From Ch128b sp964527925 (GTDB lineage: Bacteria; Bacteroidota; Ignavibacteria; Ch128b): a stretch of 64,000 nt of DNA. Position 1 is the first letter of the stretch. The number at the start of each line of letters is the position of its first letter. Under the pieces are notes generated by a model. The model was given only the letters and a program-made list of their open reading frames with translations. It ran no database searches and was not told the DNA's origin. Made by a program: the position numbers and the translations under genes. The stretch covers positions 59,455 through 123,454 of the forward strand of contig CAZGQO010000007.1 of the NCBI GenBank assembly GCA_964527925.1, read 5' to 3'. Positions 44,693-54,169 of this stretch are shown piece by piece.

Positions 44693-47131
44693 TTATTCTT
44701 CAGTTTCATCTTCAGGAACTACACGAGCAATTGCAGATATACGATCACCTTCGTTTAACCTAATTAATTTCACACCTTGAGTATTTCTTCCCATTACTCT
44801 CAAATCTTTTGCATGCTGGCGAATTATCATACCTTTTTCAGTGATGATTACAATATCATCGTTATCATCGATTTCTTTGATATCGACCATCTTACCATTT
44901 TTATCACTCGTTTTGAGAGTCTTCACTCCTTTACCACCTCGACGAGTAATTCTGTATTCATCAATATCTGTTCGCTTGCCGTAACCATTTTCAGTAACAA
45001 CGAGTATTGTAGCTTTTCGCTTGGATACGACCATTCCAACCACACGATCACCTTTCACAAGTGTAATAGCTTTTACGCCCGTTGCATTCCTTCCCATATC
45101 TCTAACTTCAATTTCGTTAAATCTGATAGCCATACCCTCACGAGTACCGATTAAGATATCATCACTGCCATCACTAATTTTTGCATCAATTAATCTATCA
45201 CCTTTGTTAAGATTAATTGCAATGATTCCAGTTTTTCTTGGATTACTGAAAGCATCGAGTCTGGTCTTTTTAATCAACCCGTTTTCTGTTACCATAACAA
45301 CAAATCGATTAGGATCAAATTCACGAACAGAAACATAAGCTCGAATACTATCACTTTTATCAAGTTGAACAAGATTTGTAATTGACCTGCCTCGAGTTGC
45401 CCTACCGCCTTCAGGAATTTCATAAACTTTCAACCAATGACATTTTCCTTGATCTGTGAATAACAGGATATAATTGTGAGTCGAAGCAATAAACATATGT
45501 TCAATGAAATCATCTTCACGAGTTGTGGCAGCAGTTACTCCTTTTCCACCTCTCGACTGCCTGCGATATCCACTGACAGGGAATCTCTTAATATAACCAT
45601 TGTGAGAAATTGTAATCACTACATCTTCTTCAGCAATCATATCTTCGATGCTGAATTCCTCGTAATCTTTCACAAGGAGTGTTCGTCTTTCATCGCCATA
45701 TTTTTCTTTCAATTCGTTCAATTCATCAGAAATAATTTGCATTCGTTTTGCTTTGTTAACAAGAATGAATTTCAATTTTTCGATTAACTTGATTGTCTCA
45801 CGATACTCATCTTCAATTTTCTTTCTTTCAAGACCAGTCAATCTTTGTAACCGCATATCAAGAATTGCTTTGGCTTGAATTTCAGAAAGTTTAAATCTTT
45901 TCATCAATCCGTTTTTTGCCGTCTCGACATCTTTTGATTTTTTAATTAACTGAACAATCTCATCAATGTGATCAAGTGCAATTTTATAACCTTCAAGAAT
46001 GTGAGCTCTTCTCTCTGCAGCATCGAGATCAAATTTTGTCCTTCGTACTAAAACTTCGTGACGATGATCGATGTAATGCTGCATCATCTGTTTGAGTGTA
46101 AGAATGGTCGGGACACCATTGACAAGAGCCAACATTATCACGCCAAATGTTACCTGCATGTTTGTATGTTTATAAAGTTGATTCAATACAACTTCAGGCT
46201 GGGCATCCCGTTTTAATTCAATCACAACTCTTAATCCATCTCTATCAGATTCATCACGAATGTCAGAGATATCATCAATCTTTCCTTCTTTTACAAGCTC
46301 AGCAATTTTTTCGATGAGTGCAGCTTTATTAACCTGATAAGGAAGTTCTGTAATGACAATATTTTCTTTTCCTGATTTCAGCGTTTCAATATTTGCTTTT
46401 GCTCTAATTAAAATTTTTCCACGACCAGTTTTATAAGCTTCTTTAACGCCCTCGTAGCCATAAATAATTCCGCCAGTTGGAAAATCGGGTGCAGTGATAT
46501 ACTTCATTAATTTTTCATCAGAAATATCAGGATCTTTTATTAACGCAATCAAACCATCAACTATCTCATTCAAATTGTGTGGTGGAATATTGGTAGCCAT
46601 TCCGACGGCAATACCGCTTGCACCATTAATTAAAAGATTAGGGATATATGAAGGCAGTACGGCTGCTTCCTGCAAAGTATCGTCAAAGTTTGGAGTAAAA
46701 TCTACAGTGTTTTTATCAAGATCTCGCAGCATTTCTTCAGCAATGCGAGAAAGTCTTGCTTCTGTGTATCTCATAGCTGCGGGTGAATCACCGTCAATGG
46801 AACCAAAATTTCCCTGACCTTCAACTAGCGGATATCTTAACGAGAAATCCTGAACCATTCTAACCATCGTATCATAAACTGCAGCATCACCATGAGGATG
46901 ATATTTACCTAAAACTTCTCCAACGATTCTCGCAGACTTTTTGAATGGTTTATTGTGAAAAAGTCCAAGTTCATACATTCCATATAAAACTCTACGATGA
47001 ACTGGTTTTAATCCATCTCTTACATCGGGCAATGCTCTCGCAACGATAACCGACATTGCATAATCGATGTAAGAACCTTTCATTTCGTCTTCAATCGTAA
47101 CAGGAACAATTTTTTCAAATATTATTGACAT
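44693..47131 (-). CDS. gyrA: DNA gyrase subunit A
   Basis: This 812-residue subunit cleaves and religates DNA for supercoiling. Numbering runs as in E. coli: active Tyr122 in MRYTEARL and the quinolone region HPHGDAAVYD at 79-87. Residue 83 is Ala instead of the usual Ser, while Asp87 is kept. The C-terminal wheel starts with QSRGGKG, a gyrA-box-like motif. Its neighbours gyrB, DUF721, recF and dnaN lie on the same strand upstream. It is followed by a terminator and 110 nt from gyrB. Confidence 0.97.
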   Translation of the reverse strand: MSIIFEKIVPVTIEDEMKGSYIDYAMSVIVARALPDVRDGLKPVHRRVLYGMYELGLFHNKPFKKSARIVGEVLGKYHPHGDAAVYDTMVRMVQDFSLRYPLVEGQGNFGSIDGDSPAAMRYTEARLSRIAEEMLRDLDKNTVDFTPNFDDTLQEAAVLPSYIPNLLINGASGIAVGMATNIPPHNLNEIVDGLIALIKDPDISDEKLMKYITAPDFPTGGIIYGYEGVKEAYKTGRGKILIRAKANIETLKSGKENIVITELPYQVNKAALIEKIAELVKEGKIDDISDIRDESDRDGLRVVIELKRDAQPEVVLNQLYKHTNMQVTFGVIMLALVNGVPTILTLKQMMQHYIDHRHEVLVRRTKFDLDAAERRAHILEGYKIALDHIDEIVQLIKKSKDVETAKNGLMKRFKLSEIQAKAILDMRLQRLTGLERKKIEDEYRETIKLIEKLKFILVNKAKRMQIISDELNELKEKYGDERRTLLVKDYEEFSIEDMIAEEDVVITISHNGYIKRFPVSGYRRQSRGGKGVTAATTREDDFIEHMFIASTHNYILLFTDQGKCHWLKVYEIPEGGRATRGRSITNLVQLDKSDSIRAYVSVREFDPNRFVVMVTENGLIKKTRLDAFSNPRKTGIIAINLNKGDRLIDAKISDGSDDILIGTREGMAIRFNEIEVRDMGRNATGVKAITLVKGDRVVGMVVSKRKATILVVTENGYGKRTDIDEYRITRRGGKGVKTLKTSDKNGKMVDIKEIDDNDDIVIITEKGMIIRQHAKDLRVMGRNTQGVKLIRLNEGDRISAIARVVPEDETEE

Positions 47132-47241
47132 ACTTACTTTCCAGATTTAATTAATATTACTTTCTCTCTTATCAAAAATTTTTTCAAAGTAGTTTAAATG
47201 ATTAACAAGAAGTTCTTCTATTATTAAAATAATTGAATTCA

Positions 47242-49293
47242 TTAAACATCAAGGTTACGAACATATTTTGCATTCTTTTCAATAAACTTTCTTCGTGGTT
47301 CAACACTGTCGCCCATCAGGATTTCGAATATTTTTTCGGCAGCTGCTGCGTTTTCAATTGTAACTTGAAGAATAGTTCTCGTTTCTGGATTCATTGTAGT
47401 TGCCCAGAGCTGTTCAGGATTCATTTCACCCAGACCTTTGTAGCGTGAAACAATTATTCCTCCAGGCAGTTTTTTCTCTCCGCCCTCTTCAGTGCTTTCA
47501 ACTTCTTCGACAACTTCTTCTTCTTTCGCTTTGCCATTTCCTTTTAATCGTTTTATGATTTCATCTCTTTCTTTATCATCATAAGCATAATATTCTTCTT
47601 TGCCTTTTTTAATTCTATAAAGCGGCGGTTGTGCGATATAAACTCTGCCCTGTTCAATTAGCTCACGCATATATCTGAAAAAGAAAGTCAAAAGAAGAGT
47701 TCGAATGTGACTTCCATCAACATCAGCATCAGTCATCAAGATAATTTTTCCATAACGGACTTTTGAAATATCAAAATCTTCACCAATTCCACCACCGATT
47801 GCAGTTATGATTGCACGAATTTCTTCGTTCTCAAGAATTTTGTGGAGACGAGCTTTTTCGACATTAATGATTTTCCCTTTTAATGGAAGAATTGCCTGAA
47901 ACCTTCTATCTCTTCCTTGCTTTGCACTCCCACCAGCTGAATCACCTTCGACGATGTAAATTTCACAATGTTCGGGATCTTTAATTGAACAATCGGCTAA
48001 TTTACCTGGTAGACTTGAATCATCGAGTGCATTTTTTCTTCTAACAAGTTCACGAGCTTTTCTGGCAGCTTCACGAGATTCAGCGGCTTTAAGAACTTTT
48101 TCTATAATTTTTTTACCAATTGAAGGATTTTGCTCCAGAAATTCTGAGAGTTTTTCACCGATAAAAGTTTCGACAGCACTTTTAACTTCACTGTTTCCGA
48201 GTTTGGTTTTTGTTTGTCCTTCAAATTGAGGTTCGGCTACTTTAACACTTAGAACAGCAGTCAAACCTTCTCTAAAATCATCGCCGATTAGAGTAATTTT
48301 TCCATCTTTAATTAAGTTATTTTTTGAAGCAAAGTTATTCAGAGTTCGAGTCAAGGCTGTTTTGAAACCAACTAAATGAGTTCCGCCTTCGTGAGTGTTA
48401 ATGTTGTTGACATAGGTGAAAATATTTTCCTGATAACCATCGTTGTATTGAAAAGCAACTTCTATTGGAACACCATCTTTTTCACCTTCAAAGTAAATTG
48501 TCTTGTGCAGAGGATTTCTTGTCTCGTCGATATATTTTATAAATTCAATTAATCCGCCTTTGTATTGAAATGTTTCTTCTTCTTTTGATCTCTCATCGAT
48601 TAACCTTATTGTAATTTCTCTGTTGAGGAATGCAAGTTCCATCAATCGATCTGCCAGAGTATCGAATTTGAAGTTAATGTCTTTGAAGATTTGTTTATCT
48701 GGCAGGAAAGTAACTTTTGTACCTGTTTTCTTTTCTGAAACCTTACCGATAACTTTAACAGGTTCAACTGGTTCTCCTCGTCTATACTCTTGAAAATAAA
48801 TTTTACCATCACGGTAAACTTCAACTTTCAACCATTCGGAAAGAGCATTTACAACAGAAACACCAACACCGTGCAAACCGCCAGAGACTTTGTAAGTTCG
48901 TTTATCAAACTTACCTCCAGCGTGAAGAACTGTCATTACGATTTCAAGTGCAGATTTCTTTTCTGTAGGATGAATATCAACTGGAATACCTCGACCATCA
49001 TCTTCAACTGTGATTGAATTGCCTTTGTAAATTGTAACTGTGATATTTTTACAATACCCTGCAAGAGCCTCATCAATACTGTTATCAACAACTTCATAAA
49101 CAAGATGATGAAGTCCTCGAGTACCTGTATCGCCAATATACATTGCAGGTCTTTTTCGAACTGCTTCGAGACCTTTAAGCACATGAATGCTTTCAGCACT
49201 ATAATCCTTCACATTTTTGTTTTCCGTGTTAATGATTTCTTCCTTTTTCACTTTCTTACCTGCTTCTTTTGTTTTTGATTTTGACTTAACCAT
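47242..49293 (-). CDS. gyrB: DNA gyrase subunit B
   Basis: This 683-residue subunit is the ATPase of gyrase. GHKL motifs include VVDNSIDEAL, VEDDGRGIPV and GGLHGVGVSVVNALS; the Toprim domain has EGDSAGGSAKQGRDR and TDADVDGSH. An acidic, lysine-rich insertion (about residues 575-600, EEEVVEEVESTEEGGEKK) precedes SRYKGLGEMN. It lies 4 nt after the DUF721 gene. Confidence 0.97.
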   Translation of the reverse strand: MVKSKSKTKEAGKKVKKEEIINTENKNVKDYSAESIHVLKGLEAVRKRPAMYIGDTGTRGLHHLVYEVVDNSIDEALAGYCKNITVTIYKGNSITVEDDGRGIPVDIHPTEKKSALEIVMTVLHAGGKFDKRTYKVSGGLHGVGVSVVNALSEWLKVEVYRDGKIYFQEYRRGEPVEPVKVIGKVSEKKTGTKVTFLPDKQIFKDINFKFDTLADRLMELAFLNREITIRLIDERSKEEETFQYKGGLIEFIKYIDETRNPLHKTIYFEGEKDGVPIEVAFQYNDGYQENIFTYVNNINTHEGGTHLVGFKTALTRTLNNFASKNNLIKDGKITLIGDDFREGLTAVLSVKVAEPQFEGQTKTKLGNSEVKSAVETFIGEKLSEFLEQNPSIGKKIIEKVLKAAESREAARKARELVRRKNALDDSSLPGKLADCSIKDPEHCEIYIVEGDSAGGSAKQGRDRRFQAILPLKGKIINVEKARLHKILENEEIRAIITAIGGGIGEDFDISKVRYGKIILMTDADVDGSHIRTLLLTFFFRYMRELIEQGRVYIAQPPLYRIKKGKEEYYAYDDKERDEIIKRLKGNGKAKEEEVVEEVESTEEGGEKKLPGGIIVSRYKGLGEMNPEQLWATTMNPETRTILQVTIENAAAAEKIFEILMGDSVEPRRKFIEKNAKYVRNLDV

Positions 49294-49297
49294 AATT

Positions 49298-49585
49298 TCA
49301 AACGATTCTTATTTGTTTAACAATTTTCCGATTAAAGCTTTGATTAATTTTATCTTTGATTTGATCTCGCATAAAAAATAACTCATTCTTCCAGACAGAA
49401 CTTTCGACTTCAATGGTTAATACACCATTTTCAAAATTTTTTATTTTAGTTTGATTTGCAATTTGCTCTCCGACTATTTCACAAAATTTTTCTTGCAGTT
49501 CTGATCTATCAACAATATCCTTCAAACCAAATTTTTTTAATAAAGCGATAAGTCCATCTGATAATTTTGTGAATTCAGTTGACAT
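49298..49585 (-). CDS. DUF721/DciA-type protein
   Basis: This 95-residue protein of the DUF721 family is related to DciA, which loads the replicative helicase in bacteria without DnaC/DnaI. Segments EIVGEQIANQTKI and VLTIEVESSVWKNELFFM match the family. It overlaps the end of recF by 11 nt and precedes gyrB by 4 nt. The recF-DUF721-gyrB position is the usual one. Confidence 0.88.
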   Translation of the reverse strand: MSTEFTKLSDGLIALLKKFGLKDIVDRSELQEKFCEIVGEQIANQTKIKNFENGVLTIEVESSVWKNELFFMRDQIKDKINQSFNRKIVKQIRIV

Positions 49586-50690
49586 ATATTATTTGTCCAT
49601 TTTGAATTTGAATAATAGAATCTTTCTCTGTTTTCTGAAAATTTTTTATATCATTCAAGTCAGTGAGAGTAATGAATGCCTGACCAAGTTCACTTAAATG
49701 TTCACTGATTTTTAGACTGCGATTAATATCAAGATGACTGAAAACATCATCGAGAAGGAAAAATGGATCTTTGTTCAATGCGTTTTTGAGATAAAAATAT
49801 TCTGCAAATCGTAATCCAATTTGAAAAGTTTTATGTTGTCCCTGGGAACCAAAATTTCTGAGTTCAACTCCATTTATGAAAAATTTGAAATCATCTTTAT
49901 GCGGACCCACCAGATTGATTGATCTTCTGATTTCATTTTCTTTTTGTTTCTGTAATTCAATTTTAAAGTTTTCAACAAGATCACTTTCAGATAAATGTTC
50001 AATTGTTTGATATTCAATTGATGGTTCTTCAGAACCATTTAAAATTCTTGAATAAACATCACGGAGATAGAAGATAAATTCACTTAAAAACTTTTTTCTG
50101 CTTAGAATTAACTGTGAACCGATTGTCACCAATCTTTCATTCCACACTTCAAGTTCTGCAAAAGTTTGTGGTGAATAAGATTCCTTTAATCTCAGGAGCA
50201 ATGAACTCCTTTGCATTAATATTTTTTTATATTCAAGAAGATTTTCCAGGTAAACTTTGCCGATCTGAGAAATAACTGAATCAAAAAATTTTCTTCTTTC
50301 CTGAGGAGATTCTTCTGTAATTTTTGAATCATAAGGTGAAAGAATTACAACAGGAAACTTTCCAATGATTTCTCTCGGTGAAGAAATCAGTTTCCCATTG
50401 AGTGAGTATTGTTTTCTATTTTCATTTTTATCATAACGAATAATCATAGAATTTTGAACGACATCAAAAACTTTTCCATGAATTTCAAAATAGTCTTCAT
50501 CGAAAGTAACCACTTCAGAATCAGACCTCGCAGAAAAACTCTTAGTTGTTGAGAGATAATAGATAGATTCTAAAATGGTTGTCTTTCCCTGACCATTCCC
50601 TCCAAAAATATAATTCAACCCCTCAGAAAAAGCGAGTTCTGTTTGTTTATGTAGCCTTACATTATTCAATTTTAAAGAGCTTAAATACAT
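49575..50690 (-). CDS. recF: DNA replication and repair protein RecF
   Basis: This 371-residue SMC-like ATPase loads RecA at gaps. Walker A is IFGGNGQGKTT near residue 30; the family region LIGPHKDDF and the Walker B FLLDDVFSHLD close to the C-terminus follow. It lies 32 nt after dnaN. Confidence 0.95.
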   Translation of the reverse strand: MYLSSLKLNNVRLHKQTELAFSEGLNYIFGGNGQGKTTILESIYYLSTTKSFSARSDSEVVTFDEDYFEIHGKVFDVVQNSMIIRYDKNENRKQYSLNGKLISSPREIIGKFPVVILSPYDSKITEESPQERRKFFDSVISQIGKVYLENLLEYKKILMQRSSLLLRLKESYSPQTFAELEVWNERLVTIGSQLILSRKKFLSEFIFYLRDVYSRILNGSEEPSIEYQTIEHLSESDLVENFKIELQKQKENEIRRSINLVGPHKDDFKFFINGVELRNFGSQGQHKTFQIGLRFAEYFYLKNALNKDPFFLLDDVFSHLDINRSLKISEHLSELGQAFITLTDLNDIKNFQKTEKDSIIQIQNGQIIYVN

Positions 50691-50722
50691 TAATTAGTTT
50701 TCGTCAATCAATCTCATTTACA

Positions 50723-51835
50723 CTAAACATTTACTCTCATCGGCATTAAGATTACAAGTAAGTTTTCATTTTCCTTCTGATTGGCAGGTTCAATCAGACA
50801 GGGTCTGGTAGGACTGTTGAACTTAAATAATAACTCATCTTCTTTTATGTGCTCAAGAATATCAGAAATTAAATCAAGTTTAAATGAGATTTTTAATGGA
50901 TCATTGGAATAAGAGCAGAGCATTTTTTCATCCATTTTCGTTCCCATCTCATCGTTCTCTGCTGTTACTGATAGCATATCTTTCGTAATCTCAAAATCGA
51001 CACGTTTAATCTGACTTTGAACGAAGTTATTTGCTCGTTTCAAAACTTTTAAAAGTTCATTTCGGGAAATTTGCATCACTATATCGTTCTCGAGTGGAAT
51101 TACACTTTCATAATTTGGATAGTTATCATCAATTAACCGTGTAACGAAAATACCGCCATCAATTTCGAATTTCACAAGTTTATCCCCCACTATTACACGA
51201 ACTTCCTCATCATTGAGAACTCTTTCTAAAAGTTCAGCGGATTTTGAAGGAATGATAAGCTGTCCCTCGAAATTTGATTGAAAATCATTAAAATCGAGTT
51301 TAACAAGTCGGTGACCATCTGTAGAAACAAAAACTACTTTATCTTTTTTCAAATCGAGCAAAATTCCACGCATCGCCAATCTTTGTTCATCTTTTCCACA
51401 TGCAAAAGAAGTTGTGCTCAGTGCATATTTCAATCTTTCAGAATTCATTGTGAATGAGCTTAGTTCTTCAACTTCCGGAAAAACGGGAAATTCGGATGAA
51501 TCTACATAAGAAATTACATATTTACCAGTATCAGTATTGATTACGAATTTTTTTTCGTTTTGCTGAAATGTGACTTTAATATCCGTATCTGGCAAACTGC
51601 TAATAGTATCGTGGAATAATTTTCCCGGAATCGCTACCGAAATTTCTCCATCTGAAAAAACTGGAATAGTTTTCTGATAACTAACCTGTAAATCCGTAGC
51701 TTTGATAGTTAATAGATTATCTTTCAAATTAAGTAAAACATGTTGAGTAATTTCTAATGGCGATTTTGATGGAATAATCGATACAAGATTAGACAAAACT
51801 TTGTCAAGTTCTTTGGTATTAATTTTAAATTCCAT
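50723..51835 (-). CDS. dnaN: DNA polymerase III beta subunit (sliding clamp)
   Basis: This 370-residue protein is the ring clamp. Three repeated clamp domains are visible; LRGILLDLKKDKVVFVSTDGHRLV and the ending RPCLIEPANQKENENLLVILMPMRV are strong family signs. It is first in the block dnaN-recF-DUF721-gyrB-gyrA. The ATG lies at 51835, with a 376-nt interval before the divergent glycosyltransferase gene. Confidence 0.97.
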   Translation of the reverse strand: MEFKINTKELDKVLSNLVSIIPSKSPLEITQHVLLNLKDNLLTIKATDLQVSYQKTIPVFSDGEISVAIPGKLFHDTISSLPDTDIKVTFQQNEKKFVINTDTGKYVISYVDSSEFPVFPEVEELSSFTMNSERLKYALSTTSFACGKDEQRLAMRGILLDLKKDKVVFVSTDGHRLVKLDFNDFQSNFEGQLIIPSKSAELLERVLNDEEVRVIVGDKLVKFEIDGGIFVTRLIDDNYPNYESVIPLENDIVMQISRNELLKVLKRANNFVQSQIKRVDFEITKDMLSVTAENDEMGTKMDEKMLCSYSNDPLKISFKLDLISDILEHIKEDELLFKFNSPTRPCLIEPANQKENENLLVILMPMRVNV

Positions 51836-52211
51836 TATGAAAATCCTTATTTATTCTTAGAAATTTACGAAAAAAATGAATGGTTCTCAATTTGATTGAT
51901 ACCCTTAACCAGAGAAAAATTGACTTGATTTCCTTTAAAATTTAATCATTTTTAATGTTTTTTTGATCGAATTATTTTTTAAGATTTTTTTGCAAATAGA
52001 AATGTTGACTTGGATTATCACTTTGAAAGATTCAATACTCAATAAAAAATTTTTTAATGGTGAAAGGTTAATGGTTATACAAAACAACTAATAAATTTCG
52101 AGTTTATTTAATTTGCTCGTCAACTTTATATTAAATTCTTTTAGAATTATCTTTTAATATTCTAGTTGATTAAATCAATTCTAAAATCATTTTTAGTAAT
52201 TTTGAAAAAAT
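51836..52211. other. dnaN upstream interval, no gene; not a clear origin
   Basis: This 376-nt AT-rich interval separates dnaN (minus strand) from the glycosyltransferase gene (plus strand) and must hold both promoters. I see no gene in it. I looked for the 9-mer TTATNCACA on both strands and found only one near match (TTATACAAA around 52075), so there is no visible DnaA-box cluster. dnaA is not here. Confidence 0.6.
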
Positions 52212-52223
52212 TTGAGGTTTTCA

Positions 52224-53339
52224 TTGTTAAAAAGAAATTGCAGACATTTTCCAGGAGATAGACCCTGCAAGTTTCATAAAGAAATAGGGATAAAATGTGA
52301 TGATTGTCCTCACTATTCACCAATTAATTTTAAGATATTGATTATAAAACTCGATGCCGTCGGTGATGTTTTACGAACTACTTGCATTTTGCCTGGGTTG
52401 AAAGAAAAATATCCTGATTCACATATTACATGGTTGACTAAATCCAATGCAATTGAGATTTTTTACAACAACAATCTGGTAAATAGAATTTTAACTGTAG
52501 AAAATTTTGAGACAAAGTTTTTTCTGGAAGTCGAATCTTTCGATTTAGTTTTAAATCTCGATACTTCTCCAATTAGTTCTGCAATTTGTTCATCAGTCAA
52601 CGGGAAAGAGAAACTTGGATTTGGTCTGGATGAAAAAGGAAAAGTCTATCCGATAAATCCTGAAGCCAATGAATGGTTTGAAATGGGTGCTTTCGATGAC
52701 TTGAAAAAGCAAAATACTAAGACCTATCAATCGATTATTCTTGAAATTGCTCGGATTAAGACAAATAATTATCCAATAATCTTAAACCTGTCTGATAATG
52801 AAATTCAATTTGCTCAAAAATTTTTAAAGCAAAATCAAATTGATACATCAAAAAAAATTATTGGATTAAATACAGGTGCTGGTCCGAGATGGAAATTCAA
52901 ATCCTGGACTTACGAAGGATTTGAATCTTTAATCAAAAAAATTCTGAAAGAAACTGACTATTATGTTTTTCTTTATGGTGGACCTTATGAAAAAGAAAGA
53001 AACAATTCTCTTTCAACACTGGACAAAGTGCGTGTAATAAATACAGGAAATGATAATTCACTAAGAGAATTTTTTGCATTACTTAACCTGTGTGATATTC
53101 TTATCACTGGCGATACACTGGCAATGCATGCTGCAACAGCTCTTCACAAAAAAATCATTGCTTTGTTTGGTCCTACTTCAGCAAATGAAATTGAATCTTA
53201 TGGTTTGATAACAAAAATTCAGTCAAATCTCGATTGTCTTGTATGCTATAAAATGGATTGCGATTTTGAACCCAACTGTATGAATTCTATCTCAGCAGAC
53301 TTAGTCTTCGAAAAAATTATGGAATTAATCAGAGAATAG
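52224..53339 (+). CDS. GT9 heptosyltransferase-like glycosyltransferase with Cys clusters
   Basis: This is a family 9 (ADP-heptose:LPS type) transferase of about 371 residues. ILIIKLDAVGDVLRTTCILP is the N-terminal signature; LNTGAGPRWKFKSW and TGDTLAMHAATALHKK...FGPT are the second-domain motifs. It is unusual in having a cysteine-rich head (CRHFPGDRPC, CDDC) and a tail CLVCYKMDCDFEPNCM. I chose the TTG at 52224 with GAGG 6 nt upstream; the frame also opens at a TTG at 52212. It is followed 3 nt later by the methyltransferase. Target is probably an envelope glycan. Confidence 0.88.
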   Translation: MLKRNCRHFPGDRPCKFHKEIGIKCDDCPHYSPINFKILIIKLDAVGDVLRTTCILPGLKEKYPDSHITWLTKSNAIEIFYNNNLVNRILTVENFETKFFLEVESFDLVLNLDTSPISSAICSSVNGKEKLGFGLDEKGKVYPINPEANEWFEMGAFDDLKKQNTKTYQSIILEIARIKTNNYPIILNLSDNEIQFAQKFLKQNQIDTSKKIIGLNTGAGPRWKFKSWTYEGFESLIKKILKETDYYVFLYGGPYEKERNNSLSTLDKVRVINTGNDNSLREFFALLNLCDILITGDTLAMHAATALHKKIIALFGPTSANEIESYGLITKIQSNLDCLVCYKMDCDFEPNCMNSISADLVFEKIMELIRE

Positions 53340-53342
53340 TTT

Positions 53343-54152
53343 ATGCATTATGATCCAATAAAAAACATTTTTGCTAAATCGATCAAATCAAATAAAATCT
53401 TAAGAAGAATTTTCTATGCACTCTTAAATCTATTTTTCCTTCGCAGCTGGTACATCAGAAAACTTCTAAAAAAATTAATTCAGGAATTGAATATTGAACC
53501 CATCTATGTTTATGATGCAGGGACAGGTTTTGCACAGTACTCCTACTTTATTAGGAAAAAATTTCCTCAGACAAAAATTTTATCAGTAGATATCAAAGAA
53601 GATTATCTGAAAGATGCAAAAGAGTTCTTTCAAAAATCTGGACTCAATAATGTTGAATTCAAAACAGAAGATTTAACTAAAATCTCACACCAGAATGAAT
53701 TTCATCTAATTCTTTGTGTAGATGTGATGGAACATATTGAAGAGGATATTTCTGTATTAAAAAATTTTTACAATGCCTTGAAAGAAAATGGATATGTGAT
53801 TATAAATACTCCTTCCATTTATGGTGGTAGTGATGTTCACGATGAATCTGACAAAAGTTTTATTGGTGAACATTTTCGCTCGGGATATTCGAAAGAAGAA
53901 ATGTTTGATAAACTTAAACAAGCTGGATTCCAATCTTTCGATGGATTTTATACTTATGGATTCTGGGGAGATAAAGCATGGAGAATTGGCATTAAGTATC
54001 CAATGAAACTGCTTGGTTTAAGTAAAATCTTCTTCCTTCTTCTTCCATTTTATTATATCTTAATCCTTCCATTTTTTATTCTGATGAATTTCATCGATAC
54101 AAAATCTAAAATCGAAAAAGGAACTGGACTAATAGTCATTGCAAAAAAATAA
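53343..54152 (+). CDS. SAM-dependent methyltransferase with C-terminal membrane helices
   Basis: This 269-residue class I methyltransferase (type 11 fold) has YDAGTGFAQYS (SAM loop), SVDIKEDYL, and DVMEHIEEDISVL. After the catalytic domain a hydrophobic stretch (about 220-255, FFLLLPFYYILILPFFILM) looks like one or two membrane helices. It lies between GT9 and GT39-like genes, so it may modify the same glycan or lipid carrier. No substrate motif is seen. Confidence 0.85.
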   Translation: MHYDPIKNIFAKSIKSNKILRRIFYALLNLFFLRSWYIRKLLKKLIQELNIEPIYVYDAGTGFAQYSYFIRKKFPQTKILSVDIKEDYLKDAKEFFQKSGLNNVEFKTEDLTKISHQNEFHLILCVDVMEHIEEDISVLKNFYNALKENGYVIINTPSIYGGSDVHDESDKSFIGEHFRSGYSKEEMFDKLKQAGFQSFDGFYTYGFWGDKAWRIGIKYPMKLLGLSKIFFLLLPFYYILILPFFILMNFIDTKSKIEKGTGLIVIAKK

Positions 54153-54169
54153 ATCATCTGTATCAAACT

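Noticed and set aside
47132..47241. Possible regulatory element or small gene between gyrB and gyrA
   Set aside because: The 110-nt AT-rich gap shows no ribosome site with an open frame and no strong hairpin.
51836..52211. Possible replication origin beside dnaN
   Set aside because: Only one near match to the DnaA box was found and dnaA is absent, so AT-richness alone does not support it.
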